Origin: Takashimella koratensis
Lineage: Eukaryota > Basidiomycota > Tremellomycetes > Trichosporonales > Tetragoniomycetaceae
DNA length: 64,000 nt
Assembly (NCBI GenBank): GCA_003116875.1
Contig: BCKT01000001.1
Span: 1,235,486-1,299,485 of the forward strand
Direction: 5' to 3'
Shown: in pieces, positions 1 to 11,122 of the stretch
Numbering within the stretch: position 1 is the stretch's first letter
Layout of the letters: every line of letters begins with the position of its first letter
Notes under the pieces: generated by a model
Database searches by the model: none
What the model saw: the letters and a program-made list of their open reading frames with translations, nothing else
Told to the model about the DNA's origin: nothing
Made by a program: the position numbers and the translations under genes

Positions 1-373
1 TACCGGGGTCTCCCTCGTGTGTGTTGACGTCGATTTGCTTCCGTGTGTGTGGTGTTTGTCACCTGACTCGCCTCGCAATCCATCTCATCTCCTCTCCATC
101 TACCCAACCCCCACCTCGTCCCCTCCCTGCACCCGTCTCCTTACCTCTGCATATCCTCATCAGCAGCATCCATCCACCCTCAACGAGCCGTGCCTCATAC
201 CCATACCCCCAGGCGCTCTCTTGTTCGAAAAGACCTCTTGCAACCCACTCATCTCGCACCGGAGTACATCCCGGACCAACTCCCGACCCACATCACGTGC
301 TTTCACTCCACGCGTTTTACATCCAATCCCCCCCGTTCTCCCACCACCTCCACCCTTACACCTCCACCCGACC
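1..373 (+). promoter_or_regulatory. Leader/promoter of the CBF1-type gene
   Basis: C/T-rich stretch upstream of the CBF1-type start. The CBF1 frame stays open back to an ATG at 17, but that extension is low-complexity Pro/Ser/Thr and looks like leader, so I start the protein at 374. An E-box CACGTG lies at 294-299. Confidence 0.5.
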
Positions 374-1506
374 ATGTCGCTTGGCCGAACCGACGACCAC
401 GCCGGTATTTCGCACGGCGTCGAGCACGATCACGACTCTGACCCGTTTGCGAACATTGACCCTTCGCTCCACCCTGATGGGACCCAGGACCGGCTCGCTC
501 GATTCGCGCAACACGTTCTCACCGAGACGGACGCGCAAGACCCCCCGAGCTTCCTGGGTCTCGGAGGCAGCGGCGAAGAAGGGACGTTGTTCAGCGCCGC
601 GGGAGACTCGAGGTTCACCGAGCTCCTCGAGGCGGCCGGTGAGGCGGGAGCAGGTGGAGTGACGGGTAATGGAGCGGGAGCAATCGGAGTGGCTATTGGG
701 AATGCAGCGCAAGCCGCAGGTGTGGACGGGCATGATGACGATGGAATGGACAAGGATGAGGATTACAATGATTTCACGGGGGATGAGAATGGAGAAGGGG
801 AGGATGGGAAGGAACCAGGTGCCAAGTTTGGTCGGATTGTTGGGAGGAAGCGGAGAAGGGATGACAATGAGCCCATCGTTGTGGGTCCCGTGGAGAACGG
901 CGAGCCTATCGACCCCGTCAAAATGAAGAAGGACAGCCACGTGAGTCGAGAGGCTCTTCCTATACGCATCGACGCTGTGCTAGGTTGACGCCTGCTGACT
1001 TTGCGCAGAAAGAGGTCGAGCGCCGCCGGCGAGAGAACATCAACGACGGAATCAACGAGATTGCGCGGTTTGTCCCCGGCGCGATGGAAGGGAAAGTCGG
1101 CAAGGGATTACTCCTCCGTCGTGCGGCAGAGTACATGGCCGATCTCAGTGACAAGGCCGCGAGGCACGATGAGGAGGTCGCCAAGGTCAAGCAAGAAAAG
1201 GATGCGCTTCAGGTGAGTCAAAGACCCAAAGCGGAGTCCATCCTATACCATGCATCTCAATCGATTTCAATCTCTCCCTCGTTGGAGCAAGACAAGGCAA
1301 AGGCTGATCACAATTGTCCCTTCTTGTCACTCTTTCTACAGACCGAGCTCGACGAGGCGCGTCAAAAACTGCAGGAAGAGCAGTCCAGGTCGATTCGGTA
1401 CGAAGTCTCGTGGCGTGACGCCGAGGACCGAGCAGCGGCTACTCAGTTCCAGCTCGACCGAGCCAATGCACGCGTCGCAGAGCTTGAGAAGGAGGGGAAG
1501 AAATAG
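374..1506 (+). CDS. CBF1: CBF1-type bHLH transcription factor
   Basis: Basic helix-loop-helix factor expected to bind CACGTG as a dimer; in yeasts Cbf1 controls sulfur/methionine and respiratory genes. Exons read as 374-940, 1009-1212 and 1342-1506, giving 311 aa. The first 189 residues are acidic and low complexity (Gly/Asp/Glu). The basic region spans the first splice junction and reads KDSHKEVERRRRENIND; the E-box-contacting trio H189, E193, R197 is intact. Helix 2 is followed by a heptad-like coiled coil to the C terminus, as in fungal Cbf1. The start at 374 has a good context (gaccATG). Both introns are GT-AG with CTGA-type branch sites. A CACGTG in its own leader suggests autoregulation, which is inference. 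Family assignment is firm; orthology rests on the KDSHKEVERRRRENIN core. Confidence 0.88.
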
Positions 1507-2657
1507 TGCGATCCATAAGAGGTGACGGCCCGACTTTAAGTGGAGCCCGCCTCGACTTGGTGTTCCTCTTCTCCCCCAAATTCCTCTGCTTCTGTTTAGC
1601 TACTTGTTCTCTTCCTTTTGGTTCTGTTGTATTGGGCAAGGTGAGAACTTCTCAACCCAGGATAAATCCCAAGTTCCAGCCTTCTTTGGTTTCCGTTCAT
1701 ATCCCTCCATCGTTCGTGTTTTCTCGCTTCCGCTATACATTCTCTTTCGTCTTATCTCGTTTGATGGTAGGCTCGCGTGATCCCCGTCTCGTTTCTTCAT
1801 CCAGCCCTTCCATCCTGTGAAACCCCTTATCTTTCTTTGGTACTGGTCTATGCAGAAATATGGAATCTCAAACCTGCAGGACCGCGACAGGCCTGAAAAC
1901 CGACCGCAGAGCAGATGCATTTGAATCTCGTGTCAACAAATCGAGACGTGCACGTGATGTCGATCTTACTCGCACACGTGGTCAATGAGAAGAGAATAAA
2001 AAGTGCGTCATGACCAGTTAGTCGCTACTATGACGATGGCAAGTGTAGGAATGGTGCCGATAAGTCCATTCCAGAGAACGCATTCTTTTTACCTACCGCC
2101 AGGACCTCTGGCTCGGCCCCCTCATGCGGCCGATTCGAGCAGGACAGACCCCAGGCGGTCATGTGTTCCCTTGCCGCCGGAAGAAACCACAAAGACCGGG
2201 TGTCTGACCTAGCGCCAAGAGCATTCCAGTCCTCGTTCAATCTCCTAGTTTCTCGGCCGCGATCGCCCTGATACCGACTCCACCTTGACTGTAAGTGGCA
2301 ATCGACCTTTGGGCCCGACGTCACTGAATTCGACAAACATGTTCCACCAGTCTTATGTCGCCCCACCGACCTACTGCTGCCCTCCACCCGTCTCACTCCC
2401 ACGTAAGCGCGTCATGCACGTACTCCAACTCGCTTGCATGGACCTACGACATGGACATGGGCTGGATGGAAGGAGGGTGGAGGGCGTGTAAAGACTGATG
2501 ATGATGTTATGCGTCCTTGGCTGGGCGCTGGCCCTTCTGCCTGTCGTCGTATGAATAAGCCCTTCGAGTATATATATCTCACCGTCGATTTCGTGCAAGT
2601 CATCACCCATCTTCCCCCCTCCATTCTCATCCCCTGATCCAATTTCAATCATACACC
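1507..2657. other. Intergenic, CBF1 to ADH
   Basis: No supportable gene. It holds two CACGTG E-boxes 24 bp apart (1951-1956 and 1975-1980) and a TATATATA element near 2568-2577, about 85 bp before the ADH start and well placed as its TATA box. Short ORFs on both strands look random. Confidence 0.6.
1951..1980. promoter_or_regulatory. Paired E-boxes (CACGTG)
   Basis: Two perfect CACGTG palindromes start at 1951 and 1975, between the CBF1-type gene and the dehydrogenase. They match the core expected for Cbf1 or other bHLH dimers. Function is inferred from motif and position only. Confidence 0.4.
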
Positions 2658-4183
2658 ATGTCTGCACCAACTACTGCCAAGGGCTACGGTATCTCTGGTA
2701 TGTCTCTAGTCTCCCATCTAGACCTTGCAACGGACCAATTGAACTCGCGCTCACTGCTCCCCTCTTGTAGACACCGACAAGTACACCGACTTTAGCGTTC
2801 AAGAGTTCAAGCTCAAGACTGCTGGGCCAAACGACGTGACACTCGACATCGAGTGCTGTGGGTGAGTGTTCACCCGCAAGGCATCGATCCCCGATCTCTC
2901 TCTCCTTTCCCCTCTTATTCAAGCCTCTCGGTACCTCCCAAGCCAAGCAGCCGCGTGATGTTGAGCACCCGCTCATCCCTCCCAGCGTGTGCGGTAGTGA
3001 CGTCCACACCGTCACTGGCGGCTGGGGCGGCCTCAAGACCGACTGGATCGTACCCGGCCACGAGATCATCGGCAAAGTCACACACGTCGGCAACGATGTA
3101 TCCGAGTTCAAAGTCGGCCAGCGTGTCGGAGTTGGCGCGCAGGTCTTTGCTTGCCTCGATTGCCCGAGGTGCAAGTCGGACAACGAGAATTACTGTCCCA
3201 AGATGGTCGAGTGAGTGCCAAGGCCAAATGGAGGAGGGTGGCGAAGTCAGTGGGAAGGAATACGCCGGAAGACCGGTGAGAAGATGTGCGACGTGCTGAC
3301 GATTGATCTCACTTCCTGTAGCACGTACAACGCTCCTTATCGTACGTCACTTCATCTGTTTCCTTGAACTGCCCCTCTCGGTTGCAAGTACACTTGCTGA
3401 CACGCCACAGCCGACGGAGTGATGGCTCAGGGAGGCTACTCTACCACGATCCGCGCTCACGAGCGATGGGTTTTCGCCATCCCTGACGCTCTCAAATCCG
3501 AGCACGCTGCTCCTCTCCTCTGCGCTGGTCTTACCGTCTACTCTCCTCTTGTACGCAATGGTACCGGGCCCGGCAAGACCGTAGGTATCGTGGGCATTGG
3601 CGGTCTCGGCCACCTCGCTATCCAATTCGCCAAAGCCCTCGGAGCTCGTGTCGTCGTCTTCTCCCACTCCCCCAACAAGAAAGACGATTGCATGAAGCTC
3701 GGCGCAGACGAATTTGTCACCACGGATAACGACAAGTTTGCGGAAGAGTACTTTGATAAGTTGGATTTCTTGCTCTCCGCAGCAGATGTCGAGAGTATCC
3801 CCTTAGGATCGTTGTTGTCTACCCTCAAGGTGGAAGGGAAGTGCGTGTCGGTTGGGTTGCCGGATAATGAGTGGTCGGGACTTCAGCCGCAGATCATGGC
3901 AGGTAACGCGAGCGCGATTGCGTGCTCTCACATCGGCTCGAAAAAGGAAGCGTGAGTGAATTCATTTTTGACGCCGCCTTGTGTTTCTCAGTCGGTCTGT
4001 TGGAGAAGAGAGTGAAGCTGACACTACGCCGACAGCATCGCCATGCTCAAACTCGCGGCGGAGAAGGGCGTCCACCCGGTCATCGACTCGATCTTGCCCA
4101 TGTCTGAGGCCGGCAAGGCCATCGAGGGGGTCAAGTCCAACAAAGTCCGCTACCGTTACGTCCTGAAGCAGGACCTCGCCTAG
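2658..4183 (+). CDS. Zinc-dependent NADP alcohol dehydrogenase (ADH6/cinnamyl type)
   Basis: Medium-chain dehydrogenase/reductase, expected to interconvert aldehydes and alcohols with NADP(H) in the cytosol. Six exons: 2658-2697, 2771-2861, 2986-3210, 3322-3341, 3411-3951 and 4036-4183, giving 354 aa, normal for the family. The catalytic zinc site shows as the Cys of VCGSDVHT and the GHE motif. Four structural-zinc Cys lie in CLDCPRCKSDNENYC. The Rossmann motif is GIGGLGHLA. The 20-nt fourth exon is unusually small, but its phases fit on both sides and keep the conserved TYNAPYPDG stretch. The substrate cannot be told from sequence; yeast Adh6/Adh7 act on branched and aromatic aldehydes. A TATA-like run lies about 85 bp upstream. 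Confidence 0.92.
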
Positions 4184-4561
4184 GCCCCAATAGCAGGGTC
4201 AAGGACGGAGAGAGGCAATACAATCGAAGGTGAGGAGGCGGAGTAAAGGAGCAAGTTCAAGCCATAACAAGTATGAAATTGGAGTATGTACATCGAGATT
4301 GTTCCGTAGCGAGAGATAGCAACAAAGAGATATGTATCGATAAGCAACGTAGCTGCATCTGAGCAAGGGAGAGGAGCGAGATTGGATCGAGACTACCCAG
4401 TCGGATTGTTGAATTGGTCTCCAGGGTGATGAGTCAGCCCTGGACGGAATCTGAAACGTGCCGGCGCGTTTCATCGTCCACGTCCAAGTTGAGACTGGGG
4501 TTGCTTCAACTCTGACTTTTGACCCCCCATCGCGACCCCTCCTCGTTCTGACCCAACAACC
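4184..4561. other. Intergenic, ADH to bestrophin-like gene
   Basis: Terminator/promoter space between two co-oriented genes. I see no ORF or motif worth naming. Confidence 0.5.
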
Positions 4562-7346
4562 ATGTCAGCAGATACCAAGACGTCTCCACCCAAGGGTAAG
4601 AGCGCCGCTGATACCCCCGATACTGGCGGTTCAGGCAACGCTGGCGATACAGGTGCTGGGGCCGGGGCTGACTCGGCGCGGAAGAAAAGCGACGGGATGC
4701 TCCACTCCACTCTTGTGAGTAACGCTATCCCTCGCGCTCTCCACGTTCCACAACTATATCCCGGCGGTACTGACGACGATCCGACGGTGTTCATATCACC
4801 TATTTCATGGAACCCACGATACAGGGGACAATGTCGCTCCCGCTTACCACGCTCTCATCGCTCTTGACGATGCAAGATGTGGAAGCGCACAAGCCGCGTG
4901 TAAGTCATGACCCATCCACAGCAGGGCTATGATCCATTTTATCCCCCCTGGCGCGGACCTAGAAGCCATTGCGACCGGTCAACATAGACTTGCTTGCTTC
5001 TGCTGACACTTCTCCAGCTGTCCAAGATCAAATGGCTCCCAGACGTTCTGGTTTATAGCTCCTCCATCCTCCCCACCATTCTCGGTCCAGTACTTTTCAT
5101 GACCCTCTTCTCATGCGGAGTGGCCATGGCGTCGCTCTGGTGGGGGCGCGAAGTTGGGCTCACTAACAGTGTCGGTGAGTGAGGGTCGATGTGGGAAGGG
5201 GAGAAGAGGAGGACTGGGTGGAGCTGATGAGGTATCGGACAGTGCCGCTGTTGTCGGTCGTCGTGGGTCTGTTGCTAGGTAAGTTCGGTTCATAAGGGTA
5301 ACCTTGTGTTGTACAGTAGACTGACAAGCTACCACAGTCTTTCGGTATGTTAGAAGAAGAAGGACCAACATGCTTGGACCTCGGTGTAAGCTAACGAAGA
5401 CAGTAACTCGTCTGCGTACGAACGATACTCCGAGTACGTCCCGTGTCCTCCTCGCCCCCTTCTTCAGCTGGAAACAATAGAACTGATCCTGGTTTCCCAC
5501 AGGGGCCGAAAAGACTTTACCACGCTCATCTCCAACGCGCGTAACCTCTCCCGAGTGAGCACCGCCGCCACCTCCCTTTCTTGATCGACATCAGACTACG
5601 CACTGACTGACCTGTGCCTTTCCCTGATCCGACTCGTGTCGCAGCTCGTATGGATCAATGTCGTCGCACCGGCAGATGCGACCGACCGGGCCCGGTTGAC
5701 GAAGGAGAAGAAGGATCTGATTCGACTCGTGGTCGCGTTCGTGGTCGCTACGAAACACCACCTCCGTGCCGAAGGCGGTGTGCACCACGATGACCTTCGG
5801 GGTAAGTTAGGTTAGGTGACACCTTGCTTTCCATTACTGGCTCAACTGTTCCCAGTCCAAATTGGGATCCCATATCTGATCTAAGCTAATTCTCTCCGTT
5901 TGTTAGGCTTGTTGCCGCTCAAGATGCTCCGCTCCGACGAGTCACTCAAGCACCCTCCCGAGCTCGACTCTTCACTCGCGCTTGCCTCGAGCACCAGCAT
6001 GAGTGCCGGATTTACTTCTGCCTCCTCCGCCGGCGGTGGTCATCTCGCTTCCTCTCCGCTTGGTTCCCCCGGATTCGAGGAGACCAATATCGGCGTCCCT
6101 CGCCTCTCCCGATCACAGTCGGCTACTTCCGGCGTCTCAAACCTCGGGAACATGCATCGTAGGAGCTGGCGTCACCTCCGCCCTTCCGAGCCCGTCCGGC
6201 GACCCACCGCTGTACGCGTGATCGTCGACCCGCCACCCGTATCCTCTCCCTCCTTGTCCCCCGCCCCTCCTCTCGCCCCCAGCCCAGGGGGGTTACTGAG
6301 TCGTAGGGGAGGGAAGAAACAGCGGGCCTCGGTCGAGTTGTCAAGTGGGACGTTTGGAGAAAGAACGCCGTTAATCAAGGCTGGAGTACTACCGGATGTA
6401 AGAAAAACAATCGATGACGTAGATAAAGGAATCGAAAGAAGAGCTCAGGCGGGACTGGGGAGGATGGTAGAGCTGGGCCTGCCACTGATCATGTGAGTCA
6501 GGCTGGAGGTGGTTTCTGAAAGGGAAAAAGCTGATGGATTGGGTGGGAGGGTAGCGCGCATGAGATCTCTCGCACGATCTTCAAGTTTAGGCGTCGCGGG
6601 TATCTCGAGGCTGTCGGCCCGGCGGTGAGTGGTTTGGAGTAGCCAGCTTTTGGTGTTGATCGGATCACTGACCATCCATGGGAATAGGGCGTCAACACGA
6701 TGCAGGCGCTGGTTCAGTCGATGATCGACCAGCTCGGCTCAATGGAGCGTGTGTAAGTATGCTTCCCTCCTAAGTTGTCCCTCATCTCCTCTCATACCGC
6801 TTGATCGACACTGACCATTCCGGCTGGCGTAGCGTCCAAACACCCCTCCCCTACGTCTTCTGCGTCCACCTCAAACAATGCGTAACCCTCTACCTGCTCT
6901 GCCTCCCCTTCGTCCTCGTAGATACCATGGGCTGGAAAATGGTCTGGGTCGTCACTTGTACCGCCTTCACCTTGTGTGGGGTGGAAGGAATCGCGTCGCA
7001 GTGTGAACAACCGTTTGGGACGGATCCGTGTGATTTAAATTTGGATTTGTTCTGTACAGAGTTGTTGTGCGAGTGCGAGTGAGTAATTCCCCGCGGCCAC
7101 ACGAAGCGAGCAAAGTGACCGAGGATGCCGGAAGTTCTGTGGGGTCATGTCGGAAGAGCAATGGATAGGGGCTGACTGCGACACAGAGCACTTCTCGAGA
7201 GGTTACCCGAAGGCGACGACGAAGAAGATGACCAGGACGACGAGGCCGAAGCTAGTCGCCGTCAAAACTACGCAAGGACCGCTGCCCAGAGGGCGATCGA
7301 TGAGGTCGATGGAGACGGCGATGACGGTGGCGACGGTGGCGACTAG
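4562..7346 (+). CDS. Bestrophin/UPF0187-family membrane channel
   Basis: Likely anion (chloride-type) channel of the bestrophin-like UPF0187 family. At least ten exons; the first are 4562-4714 and 4825-4899, the last begins at 7187 and ends at the TAG at 7344-7346. A disordered Gly/Asp N terminus is followed by the hallmark N-domain, with membrane segments from SSILPTILGPVLFMTLFSCG. The signature FRNSSAYERYSEGRK lies across short exons near 5341-5500. After it comes a stretch typical of the family (TTLISNARNLSRLVWINV). A cytosolic Ser/Pro-rich insert (about 5950-6400) splits the domain before the C-terminal pair of helices (LPYVFCVHLKQCVTLYLLCL) and the conserved FGTDPCDLNLDLFC segment. The tail is very acidic. 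The insert and tail are probably regulatory. Subcellular membrane is unknown. Confidence 0.82.
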
Positions 7347-7923
7347 GCGGTATCGTCAACACACTCGGACTGAAAATCGGTCACTGTCTACCATACGAGT
7401 CTAATGTAGAATTGGACTCGATCGAACTAAATACTTTTCACGAATCAACGACAAGAACGACGCAATCGGTATCATGACTCCACGCACATCTTGTGTCGTT
7501 TTACCCAAGCCCTTCTGTTATATGCATTCTGTCACGATCTGTGCGGTCGCGAGAGGCTTCGAGCCAGGCGAAAGCGGTGCCTGGCGTTGTTGACAGCTGG
7601 CGTGGCGCCACGCCGAGTCCAGACCTTCGGACTTCGAACATGACCTTCGATGTCTTGACCCGTCCTTTCAACCCTCGTCCCGCTGGTGTGTCTCCTTTCT
7701 CCCTCGCGAGGCAGACGTACGATATTCCCCACCAGTTCGTCGAATCAGGCTGTCACATAAGCCCCCCCCCCCCCCTCCTTCTTTCCTGCTTTTCTCTTTT
7801 TCCGCATTTCCCACCACAAGACCAATCCCCACCAACGGTTTTCACCATTAACCGTCCATTTTTGCACCGATACAACGCCAGAACGACGACAGAGCAAGTT
7901 GATCCGAAGCTAGCACAAGCACA
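7347..7923. other. Intergenic upstream of the F-box-like cluster
   Basis: No gene supported. It contains a C14 homopolymer at 7762-7775 about 150 bp before the next start, followed by a pyrimidine-rich leader. Confidence 0.5.
7762..7775. repeat. Poly(C) tract
   Basis: Run of 14 C in the leader region of the first F-box-like gene. It is one of several long C/G homopolymers in this window. Confidence 0.9.
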
Positions 7924-8931
7924 ATGAGCGACTTTGCCAATCTCACGATCTCCGACGACAGTGCCGCCCAAAACGCCCAGACTGGGAGGGCAGTCGAATC
8001 GGACTCGGGCAGCAGGCGCAGGCTGACCTGGCGAGGTATCGTGCTCCCTCCAGAAATCATCCACAACATCATGTTGTGCACGGACGACAGGATTGTTGAT
8101 TCAGTCGATGGCGAGACTGGCCTCAAGAGGTGGTCGATGGTTCACTCAGAAATTCGACCCTGGGCTCAGCAGCTCCTCTTTGCAAGGAGCGAAATCTATA
8201 TGACGCGATACAACGATCCGTCCTGTACGTCTGACTTTTGTGGATGCTTCAACTTGCTTGATTCAGTAGTCGAGGGCTCATCAGCTAACTTTTTAGATTG
8301 GTATCACGAACGTCTCGATATTCTTGCCAGCCTAGTGCCACGCCTCTCTTCGATTCATTCGGTGAAAGTGGAGGTACCATATTCGCACTGCGAGAAAATC
8401 TCTGACGTTTTTTATGTGATCCTCCGCGCCACAGGGCCTCAACTGACAGCCATTGACTTGAGGTCAGACCCGCCGGACAAACCTGATCCCAAGTACTGGG
8501 AAGCCTGGAGTAAAATGCCTCCGGTCCGTCCGTAAGAACACTGCCAGCGAACAGGCTGTCTCTCAGATCCAGAAGGTGAGCGTGACGATCTCTAGCCCAG
8601 ACGAGCTTCTCGACCTCCTCCCTTGCCGAGCCTAAAGTCACTTGAAATTCGGTCAACGATCCGGCCTTCCTCTACCGATGATCAAAGCAGTAATGGAGAC
8701 AGATACCAAGCATTAGTTAGATTGGATATGAGCTCGCTGAGAACCCTCCGACTGACTGGCACGTATTCGATGGAGCCGCTACCTACTCTCATAGGTTCAT
8801 TCGACGACCTTGATACCCTGAGTGTTAAGCTGCGGGCGTTTCATGACGATGACGTACAGTGGTTCGACGATCTCCGACTGCGCAAACCGGATTTGAAAAT
8901 CGCAAGGTCTCTTGCTAGATGGCCTGACTAG
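7924..8931 (+). CDS. F-box/LRR-like protein, copy 1
   Basis: Probable substrate adaptor of an SCF-type ubiquitin ligase, inferred from family resemblance only. Exons 7924-8224, 8297-8531 and 8601-8931 give 288 aa. An F-box-like start (LPPEIIHNIML) lies near residues 41-51. It is followed by a divergent leucine-rich region with repeated 'L..L.L' turns, for example LPSLKSLEIRS and SSLRTLRLTG. The second intron was placed by frame logic: donor gtaaga at 8532, acceptor cag at 8600. Its first intron falls at the same point (before YWYHERL) as in the two copies downstream, so the three genes are paralogues. The Leu-rich spacing is irregular, as in fast-evolving fungal F-box families. No specific orthologue recognised. 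Confidence 0.62.
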
Positions 8932-9183
8932 GGAATCCATCTCTCCACGCTACAGACTAGCTATATATATTTCCGCTTAGCCTTGACCGCTCGCGCGTCG
9001 CCCATGTATGCTGGTCATTCTTCGCCCGCGGCCGCTTGCGTACCGTGCACCGCAGCGCTAAACAGTGCCACTTTGGAACTCCAAAGGACTTGGCCTGCGC
9101 CACCCCGCTCGGACCGTTTTCGGCATTTCAGGTACTTCGGTGAGGCATTGATTGCTTCTACAGCCCTCGGCCTTCATGCCTAA

Positions 9184-10235
9184 CACCATATCCTCAAACG
9201 CTTTTCACAGACCTGCAAGACATTCAGAGACTGTTCACACGATGCCATGTTAAAGTACTGCCACGACTGGGTTCTTTTGGAAAGAAAGTCTTTGGAAGCG
9301 ACCTGTATGTTTCTCATTTCAGCTTCAGTTTCTGCCTGCTTGAACCAAAGCTGATTTTGATCTTCAGATAACTACTGTAAACGCGTATCAACCTTCCCCG
9401 ATTGTTTGCCTCGTGTTAGCTCTATACGCCATATAACCGCCCATGTGGATCTGTCACGGACACCGGCCTACGCGGCCGTAAACTACCATTACGGTAAACG
9501 CCACCCAAGAACTGAGACCTACCACATTCGGCGAGGGATAGGAGTACCCGTAGTCAGACCGTAGCATATATATACGGTTCATCAGTGGATTCGATGCTCC
9601 CCGTCGAATGTTCTATTCTGTAACCGACAGTACTTTCATCGTAGCTACATTTACGGTCTACTAAAGGGACCCACCAACAATACCCACCATCACAGGATCT
9701 CGGCGACAACGGTTCAACGCCTACTGCAACCAGAAAGGCTCTCACTCTTTCGGCTTCACGTCTTAGGTCATTTCTGATCGGTCCTCTGAACCCCTCTGGC
9801 ACGATTGAAACATCGCAACCGGACCATTGGACGACGACCACTGAGGCTTGGGGTGAAAACATCGGTGAAAATGTCCGAGAAGTCAACTTTTGCCCGTTGA
9901 TGTTGAAAGATCTTACCCTAATCTTGCCCATGGCGGGGGAAGGGTCACGCTCACGCATGTCGCACTTGAGGAAGCTCACGCTGGACATGTCCTGGGTTGC
10001 AGACGACGATCGGGGCCTATCCGAAAGTACGATCGAGAAGATGGTCAGCGTGCAAATGCTTGAATTGACCGGGAAACCTCAACTTCGACATTTAGAGCCT
10101 CTTTTCCTCGCCCTTCCCAGCCTCAAAGTAATCACAATGAATGCCTGGCAACCGCTTTCCTACGATGATCGCAAGTGGCTCGCAAAGGTCTTCCCCTACC
10201 AAACCAAAATTGCTGGCAGGTATGAAGGCGATTGA
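9184..10235 (+). pseudogene. F-box/LRR-like copy 2, 5'-truncated or degenerate
   Basis: Second member of the cluster. Frame-open segments 9184-9304 and 9368-9561 encode HHILKRFSQTCKTFRD and, across an intron at 9305-9367, LEATYNYCKRVSTFPDCLP. These align with copy 3 (LKTLSTCCRNI; LRRFKKETADAYDRRLRSLPD), with the intron at the same place. The frame closes at TAG 9562-9564. A second open segment, 9645-10235, encodes the LRR-like C-terminal half, including MSHLRKLTLDMSW and ALPSLKVITMNAW. An intron 9494-9666 could join the two. I find no start codon or F-box N terminus: an in-frame TAA lies at 9181-9183, directly after copy 1. It may be a broken gene or one whose first exon I cannot see. Confidence 0.55.
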
Positions 10236-11122
10236 AGATGATGAGCAGCATCCTCCATGTCCACATTGTCGAGCTGCCTGTTTCATCTCTCGGCACATCA
10301 ATCGTTCCACGACACTCGAGCACATACGAACGCCACCAAGAATCCAAAATCTCCTTCAAGTTTGTCATCCGTTTCCCCCTATACAACACGCCCTCATCCG
10401 CGCTTCCCACCATCCATCTTCTTACGAGATACGCCCAGCCTTCCCAAGTCTCCTGCTCGACCTTTTCTCATCCTCTCATCCACCAACAAATCGACCCATC
10501 GCAACGATTCGTATTCGCTACTCTCGCTACCACTTTGTTCATCCAGATTCGACGGTACTCGCCTTGGTCGCCTCATACGTCGTCTCCAGCCCGGGCTCCG
10601 GCATGGGTTCTGTTCTCTCGGGGACCACTCCGTCACTGGGCGCGTTACATACCGAATTCGTGCCCGTCATCGAACAGAACAGCCACAGCGATGATAGAAG
10701 ATCGGATAGCAGCTTCGTCTCCGTTCCCACCCAAGCTGCGAGGGATGTTGTACCTGTACCTTCCCCGTTCCTTGCCTATAACTTTTCAAATCTTGTACAT
10801 ACTGTACTATACTGTACGATAATGTCCTTGTTGACCTATGCACCGCCTCCGCAACCACACAGTGTTGTACGCCCTTACGAGCTATCCCAGCGGAGCTTTA
10901 ACATTCCAGGTGACACACTCATCCTTTCATCACGGCCAAGTGGCTGCTCCTTAATCTCGTGGAGCTGGTCCAACAAAGGCCCAGCCCATTTTGTACAAAC
11001 AGGTCTGTCACATATACTCGACCCCCATTCTTGACTTGTCTTTCTCTTCCCCCTCTTTTCCCACTTTTCAGCAACAAATTCACTTTTCTGCGTGTATCAA
11101 CCAAACCCACCAACCAACAACA
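10236..11122. other. Gap between F-box-like copies 2 and 3
   Basis: Long ORFs occur on + here (for example 10141-11034) but they are Ser/Pro/Thr/His-rich without recognisable domains and in no consistent frame with the neighbours. I treat them as chance ORFs. The last 100 bp are pyrimidine-rich and end in an A-rich leader before the ATG of copy 3. Confidence 0.5.

Noticed and set aside
10141..11034. 297-codon + ORF between F-box-like copies 2 and 3
   Set aside because: Overlaps the end of copy 2 in another frame, low-complexity composition, no domain, no splice support.
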